Source of the DNA: Candidatus Omnitrophota bacterium
Lineage (GTDB): Bacteria > Omnitrophota > Gorgyraeia > JAFGHF01
Reading direction: 5' to 3'
Length of the DNA: 34,217 bases
Assembly (NCBI GenBank): GCA_024543015.1
Contig: JAMXCY010000001.1
Location: 1 to 34,217, forward strand
Numbering within the stretch: position 1 is the first letter of the stretch; each line of letters starts with the position of its first letter. Shown one piece after another: positions 31,016 through 34,217 of the stretch. Both the position numbers and the translations under genes were made by a program. The notes beneath the pieces were generated by a model. The model had not been told where the DNA came from. It saw only the letters and a program-made list of their open reading frames with translations, and did no database searches.

Positions 31016-32275
31016 TCACCTCTTTTTTAAGATTTTAGCAGGTACTCCCACGACCGTTGCACCTGCGGGAACATTCTTGTCTTTAGTAACTACACTGCCC
31101 GCCCCGGTAACTGCTCGCTTGCCAATTTTAAGCGGGGCGATCAAAATAGTACCTACGCCGATAAAGGCTCCATCACCAATAATAGTACGATTTTTCTTTT
31201 GTCCGTCGTAATTTGCGGTAATGGTACCGGCACCGATGTTCACAGCCTTGCCCACAGTTGCATCTCCGATATAGCTGTGATGTTTTATTTTAGAACCCAA
31301 ACCAACCTTTGATCTGACTACTTCCACAAAATTACCAATTTCAACCTCATCTTCCAATACACATCCCGAACGCAGCCGGGCAAAGGGACCAATCTGACAC
31401 TCCCGACCAATCTTTACGCCCCCTTCAATAATGGTATGAGGATGAATAACGCTATCGCGGCCGATCTTGACATCTGTGTAAATATAGGTAGTGGCCGGGT
31501 CAATAACAGTTACTCCGGAAGAAATTAATTCCTCTATATTCCTTCTATTTATGATGGCATTGGCGCGGATTAAATCCCGGCGTGAATTTACCCCAAAGGC
31601 CTCATTTTCATCTTGGGCTAAGATAGTTTCTACTTTCGCTTTTCTCTTGATTAAAATCTCTATGATATCGGTTAAATAATATTCTTGTTTTGTATTATTG
31701 GGTTTAACTTCCTTTAAGGCTGAAAAAAGTTCGCGCGCTTTAAAACAATAGGCATTTACATTAATTTCACCGATTGCCTTCTCGTAGGTATCGGCATCTT
31801 GCTCCTCGACTATTCTATCAACTCGATTATCTTCTCCTCTGACAATTCTCCCGAAGCCAGTGGGGTTTTTCGAGATAGCGGTCAAAATACTACAGGTTGC
31901 TCCACTGCTCCTGTGCCACTGGAGTAATTTTTTCAGGCTGGGGTAGCTAACCAGCGGGGTATCTCCATAAACAACAAGTAGATGTCCTTTAAAGTTAACA
32001 AAGGAACTTTTGGCCTGCCAGAGTGCATCCGCAGAACCTAAGAGTTTCTTCTGCCGCACGGTCTTGACTTTTGTGCCGCCTTTAAGAAATTCTTTTACCA
32101 TCTGCGCCTGATGCCCAAGAACCACAACGCACCTTTTGACTTCTAATTGCTGCAACAGCCCGAGCATATATTCAAGCATCGGTTTGCCGCTGACTTTCTG
32201 CAAGACCTTAGGCAAAGCGGATTTCATCCGCGTGCCTTCTCCCGCAGCCAAAATTATCCCTGCTATATTCTTCAT
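31016..32275 (-). CDS. glmU: Bifunctional GlmU: GlcNAc-1-P uridylyltransferase / GlcN-1-P acetyltransferase
   Basis: 419 residues, shorter than the common 450-460. It makes UDP-GlcNAc for peptidoglycan and lipid A. The N-terminal nucleotidyltransferase has ILAAGEGTRMKSALPKVL and VVYGDTPLV. The C-terminal hexapeptide beta-helix contains GNFVEVVRSKVG, KIKHHSYIGDATVG (catalytic His region) and NIGAGTITANYDG. The end, VVGVPAKILKKR, is cut short compared with the usual C-terminal arm, but the acetyltransferase core is intact. No Shine-Dalgarno sequence is obvious. It lies downstream of tRNA-Gln. Confidence 0.94.
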   Translation of the reverse strand: MKNIAGIILAAGEGTRMKSALPKVLQKVSGKPMLEYMLGLLQQLEVKRCVVVLGHQAQMVKEFLKGGTKVKTVRQKKLLGSADALWQAKSSFVNFKGHLLVVYGDTPLVSYPSLKKLLQWHRSSGATCSILTAISKNPTGFGRIVRGEDNRVDRIVEEQDADTYEKAIGEINVNAYCFKARELFSALKEVKPNNTKQEYYLTDIIEILIKRKAKVETILAQDENEAFGVNSRRDLIRANAIINRRNIEELISSGVTVIDPATTYIYTDVKIGRDSVIHPHTIIEGGVKIGRECQIGPFARLRSGCVLEDEVEIGNFVEVVRSKVGLGSKIKHHSYIGDATVGKAVNIGAGTITANYDGQKKNRTIIGDGAFIGVGTILIAPLKIGKRAVTGAGSVVTKDKNVPAGATVVGVPAKILKKR

Positions 32276-32325
32276 TGTTTAGGATTAGGTAAAATACTGG
32301 ACTCTCCCGTAAAAATTTTATTTAG

Positions 32326-32396
32326 CTGCCCGGCCAGGACTCGAACCTAGACGCGCAGCTCCAAAAGCTGCTGTGCTACCATTACACTACCGGGCA
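32326..32396 (-). tRNA. tRNA-Gln (anticodon TTG)
   Basis: Cloverleaf with acceptor TGCCCGG paired with CCGGGCA. The first pair is U-A, typical of bacterial tRNA-Gln. The anticodon stem is GCAGC/GCTGC around loop TTTTGGA (anticodon TTG). T-arm is CTAGG-TTCGAGT-CCTGG; discriminator is G; CCA is not encoded. A possible promoter TTGATA-16-TAAATA lies at 32401-32428, but the predicted start falls slightly inside the tRNA, so I do not list it separately. Confidence 0.95.
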
Positions 32397-32447
32397 AAAT
32401 TATTTATTAATCCGTTTTCAAATATCAAAAATTTCTACGGGATTAGG

Positions 32448-32918
32448 TTATACTCCTAAGGACCCTGGGGGAGAGATTTCGCCTCCCGGGTTAAAACTTG
32501 CTGCACTCTGCGGCCCTTTGGCCTTTTCGGACTCATAAGCTTCCAGAATCTTCTTCTGGATGTATTCCCTTGTCTCCATGTTAATCGGATGGGCAATATC
32601 TCGGTGTTCACTGCGGCGGCCATTTTTTGCCTCAGAAGTCTCCGCCCCTGCGCCTTCACGGGTAAAGGTATTTTCCCGCTGCGGAAGTTGAGCGCTACAT
32701 TGATTGCAATATTTACTTCTGAGAGAATTTTTAGCCCCGCACTTAACACAGGGCTCTTCAACCCTGCGCGAAGGCATTGCTACAAATAATCCTTTGTTGC
32801 CCTCAATAACTTTTATATTTCTAACCACAAAGGCATTGTCAAAGGTAATCGTGGCATATGCCCTGAGTTTTGTCGCTGGATTATCTCGTAAAAAAATTCT
32901 TACCTCTGTGATCTCCAT
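32448..32918 (-). CDS. spoVG: SpoVG-family RNA/DNA-binding regulator with inserted zinc ribbon
   Basis: 156 residues; ordinary SpoVG is about 90-100. The family core is split. Residues 1-52 (MEITEVRIFLRDNP ... GLFVAMPSRR) and 105-130 (HRDIAHPINMETREYIQKKI) match SpoVG. Between them lies an insert of about 50 residues with CVKCG (C57, C60) and YCNQC (C71, C74), a likely zinc ribbon, then a charged linker. The tail (131-156) is low-complexity. SpoVG binds nucleic acids in Bacillus, Listeria and Borrelia. The gene overlaps ispE by 38 bases, has SD AAAGGAGG 11 bases before the ATG, and precedes glmU as in Bacillus. Confidence 0.92.
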   Translation of the reverse strand: MEITEVRIFLRDNPATKLRAYATITFDNAFVVRNIKVIEGNKGLFVAMPSRRVEEPCVKCGAKNSLRSKYCNQCSAQLPQRENTFTREGAGAETSEAKNGRRSEHRDIAHPINMETREYIQKKILEAYESEKAKGPQSAASFNPGGEISPPGSLGV

Positions 32919-33804
32919 GGTTGCTTATTCCTCCTTTAATATTAAATGTACTTGCGACTATTACCTGCCAATCTTTCTCTTGCGCCTTGAGCCTGTTGCT
33001 TATATCCATCGCCTCCTTTCGCGTTTGAGCCATCCCAAAAACACAAGGCCCGCTTCCAGACATAATCGTTGCAACTGCACCAGATGTTTTGAGGGCCTTT
33101 TTAATCTTTTGAATCTCTTTATATTCTTTTCTTAAAATTTGCTCAAAGCTGTTATAAGTGTATTTATTCAAGGTAGTTAAATCACCTTTTTCTAAAGCGC
33201 GGAGGACAATTTTAACACTGCCAGGGGCTTTTGTCAAGGTTAATCTGGGGTGCTGATACATCCTGCGCGTAGAGACCTTAAGACCCCTGGGGATAATCAA
33301 AACATACCAATTCTTTCGCTTTAATCTTAAAGACCTTAATTCCTCCCCCTTGCCCAGGCCAAGGGCCCTAATCTGCCCCAGCAAAAAGAAAGGAACGTCA
33401 GCCCCCAGGGTTTGGGCTAAGCTAAAAAGCTCACTGCGTCTAAGGCCTAGGAGTAAAAGCTTATTCAAACCTAACAATACACTGGCGGCATCAGAACTGC
33501 CACCGCCTAAGCCGGCGGCCACAGGAATTTTTTTAGTTATACGGATCTCTATTCCTTCACGGCGCTTTGCCTTAGCCAGAAGTAACTTCGCCGCCTGAAA
33601 ACAAAGATTTGTCTTATCCTTCGGCACATCCTTGTGCCGGCAGAACACTTTAATGCCTGCTTTTCGTTTTTTTAAACTGATCGTATCGCAAAGGCTTATC
33701 TTCTCAAAGACAGTTTCAATATTGTGAAAAGCATCAGGCCTTTTGTTTAATACCTTTAAATAAAGGTTCAGTTTAGCCGGGGCGCGAAGCGTAAGTGTCT
33801 GCAT
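32881..33804 (-). CDS. ispE: 4-diphosphocytidyl-2-C-methyl-D-erythritol kinase
   Basis: 307 residues. It phosphorylates CDP-ME in the MEP isoprenoid pathway. A GHMP kinase: APAKLNLYLKVLNKRPD at the N-terminus, VAAGLGGGSSDAASVLLGL as the ATP loop, and MSGSGPCVFGM near the C-terminus. The last 13 residues (NHGDHRGKNFFTR) are read across the start of spoVG in another frame and are probably not part of the enzyme core. It starts 1 base after the transketolase gene. Confidence 0.96.
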   Translation of the reverse strand: MQTLTLRAPAKLNLYLKVLNKRPDAFHNIETVFEKISLCDTISLKKRKAGIKVFCRHKDVPKDKTNLCFQAAKLLLAKAKRREGIEIRITKKIPVAAGLGGGSSDAASVLLGLNKLLLLGLRRSELFSLAQTLGADVPFFLLGQIRALGLGKGEELRSLRLKRKNWYVLIIPRGLKVSTRRMYQHPRLTLTKAPGSVKIVLRALEKGDLTTLNKYTYNSFEQILRKEYKEIQKIKKALKTSGAVATIMSGSGPCVFGMAQTRKEAMDISNRLKAQEKDWQVIVASTFNIKGGISNHGDHRGKNFFTR

Positions 33805-33805
33805 T

Positions 33806-34217
33806 TTATCGATTCAAAAGCTTGTGGCAAGCCTGCACAATGTCATCCGGAGTTAAATGATATTCCTTAATTAATTCCTCAGGGCTTCCCGACTGTCCAA
33901 ACTTGCCCCTGATGCCGATTCTGACCATCGGAGTAGGAAGATTCTCAGCCAAGACTTCTGCTACTGCACTTCCCAGACCTCCGCTGATCAGGTGTTCCTC
34001 GCAAGTCACAATTCTTTTAGTGAGCTTTGCCGACTCAATAATAGCCTTTTTATCTAATGGTCTGATGGTATGCATATTAACTACGCGCACACTTTTACCT
34101 TCTTTTTCCAAAGCCTCTGCCGCATCCAGGGCAAATTTAACCATTATCCCGCAGGCAATGATAGTGATATCCCGGCCTTTTTGTAACAGGCGCGCCCGGC
34201 CGATCTTAAATCCGTCT
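33806..34217 (-). CDS. Transketolase C-terminal subunit, N-terminus beyond the window
   Basis: The frame runs off the right edge: reading begins DGFKIGRARLLQKGRDITI before the methionine at 34144. The visible 136 residues cover the transketolase C-terminal domain: GIMVKFALDAAEAL, VVNMHTIRPLD, VTCEEHLISGGLGSAVAEVL and RIGIRGKFGQSGSPEELIKEY. In split transketolases this is the second subunit, often about 310 residues; the first subunit would lie upstream. It could be a C-terminal part of a full-length enzyme. It makes pentose phosphates that feed PRPP. Next to ispE it could be mistaken for Dxs, but the sequence fits transketolase better. Confidence 0.88.
   Translation of the reverse strand, partial: DGFKIGRARLLQKGRDITIIACGIMVKFALDAAEALEKEGKSVRVVNMHTIRPLDKKAIIESAKLTKRIVTCEEHLISGGLGSAVAEVLAENLPTPMVRIGIRGKFGQSGSPEELIKEYHLTPDDIVQACHKLLNR

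Noticed and set aside
33806..34217. C-terminal part of Dxs beside ispE
   Set aside because: The motifs (VTCEEHLISGGLGSAVAEVL; FGQSGSPEELIKEY) fit transketolase subunit B better than DXP synthase.
1..34217. CRISPR array, insertion sequence, intein or riboswitch
   Set aside because: No regularly spaced repeats, transposase, self-splicing block in DnaB or aptamer-like leader was seen.

Overview
The window reads as a chromosomal stretch from an uncultivated, diderm, lipopolysaccharide-making bacterium. The best guess is a member of Candidatus Omnitrophota (old OP3) or a close relative. This rests on inference, not a database match: a fused LpxC-FabZ enzyme, LpxI rather than LpxH, a SpoVG with a built-in zinc ribbon, and the Bacillus-like order ispE-spoVG-glmU-prs-rplY-pth next to full outer-membrane assembly genes. 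Coding density is very high. Nearly everything lies on the minus strand, so transcription runs from high to low coordinates. Many starts are TTG with good Shine-Dalgarno sequences.

Region 1 (34217 to about 17889, minus) is a long run of tightly packed genes: a transketolase C-terminal subunit (cut by the window edge), ispE, spoVG, tRNA-Gln, glmU, prs, rplY, pth, rpsF, ssb, rpsR, rplI, dnaB, bamA, a Skp/OmpH chaperone, lpxD, lpxC-fabZ, lpxA, lpxI, a small zinc-ribbon protein and an AEC-family transporter. It links precursor supply (UDP-GlcNAc, PRPP, isoprenoids), ribosome and replication proteins, and outer-membrane/lipid A assembly.

Region 2 (14249-17849, plus) is the only plus-strand block: a Gfo/Idh/MocA oxidoreductase, lpxB, and an unusual PilZ-PilT fusion that ends in a PilC/GspF-like tail. 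It diverges from msbA (minus) through two overlapping back-to-back promoters, one of which predicts a leaderless mRNA.

Region 3 (12373 to about 5418, minus) is a translation operon with a clear promoter: rpsB-tsf-pyrH-frr-tRNA-Lys-archease-rtcB-serS-M50-like protease-tRNA-Ser(UGA)-tRNA-Ser(CGA). It combines tRNA genes, the serine tRNA charging enzyme and the RtcB/archease RNA-repair pair.

Region 4 (5398 to 927, minus) has its own promoter and encodes two CsgG-like lipoproteins, a DEAD-type RNA helicase with a DEVD motif II, an acyltransferase (PlsC), GreA and tRNA-Ser(GGA).

Region 5 (1-926) is different in character. It lies just 3' of tRNA-Ser(GGA) and is AT-rich at its upstream end. It carries palindromic operator-like repeats, a winged-helix gene broken by a 4-bp tandem duplication, and a small ORF that runs into an interspersed repeat at the window edge. 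It looks like the decaying end of a mobile or phage-like element.

The most unusual items are the PilZ-PilT-PilC-tail fusion, the zinc-ribbon SpoVG, the tRNA-Lys/archease/rtcB/serS/tRNA-Ser operon, and the degraded cassette next to tRNA-Ser.
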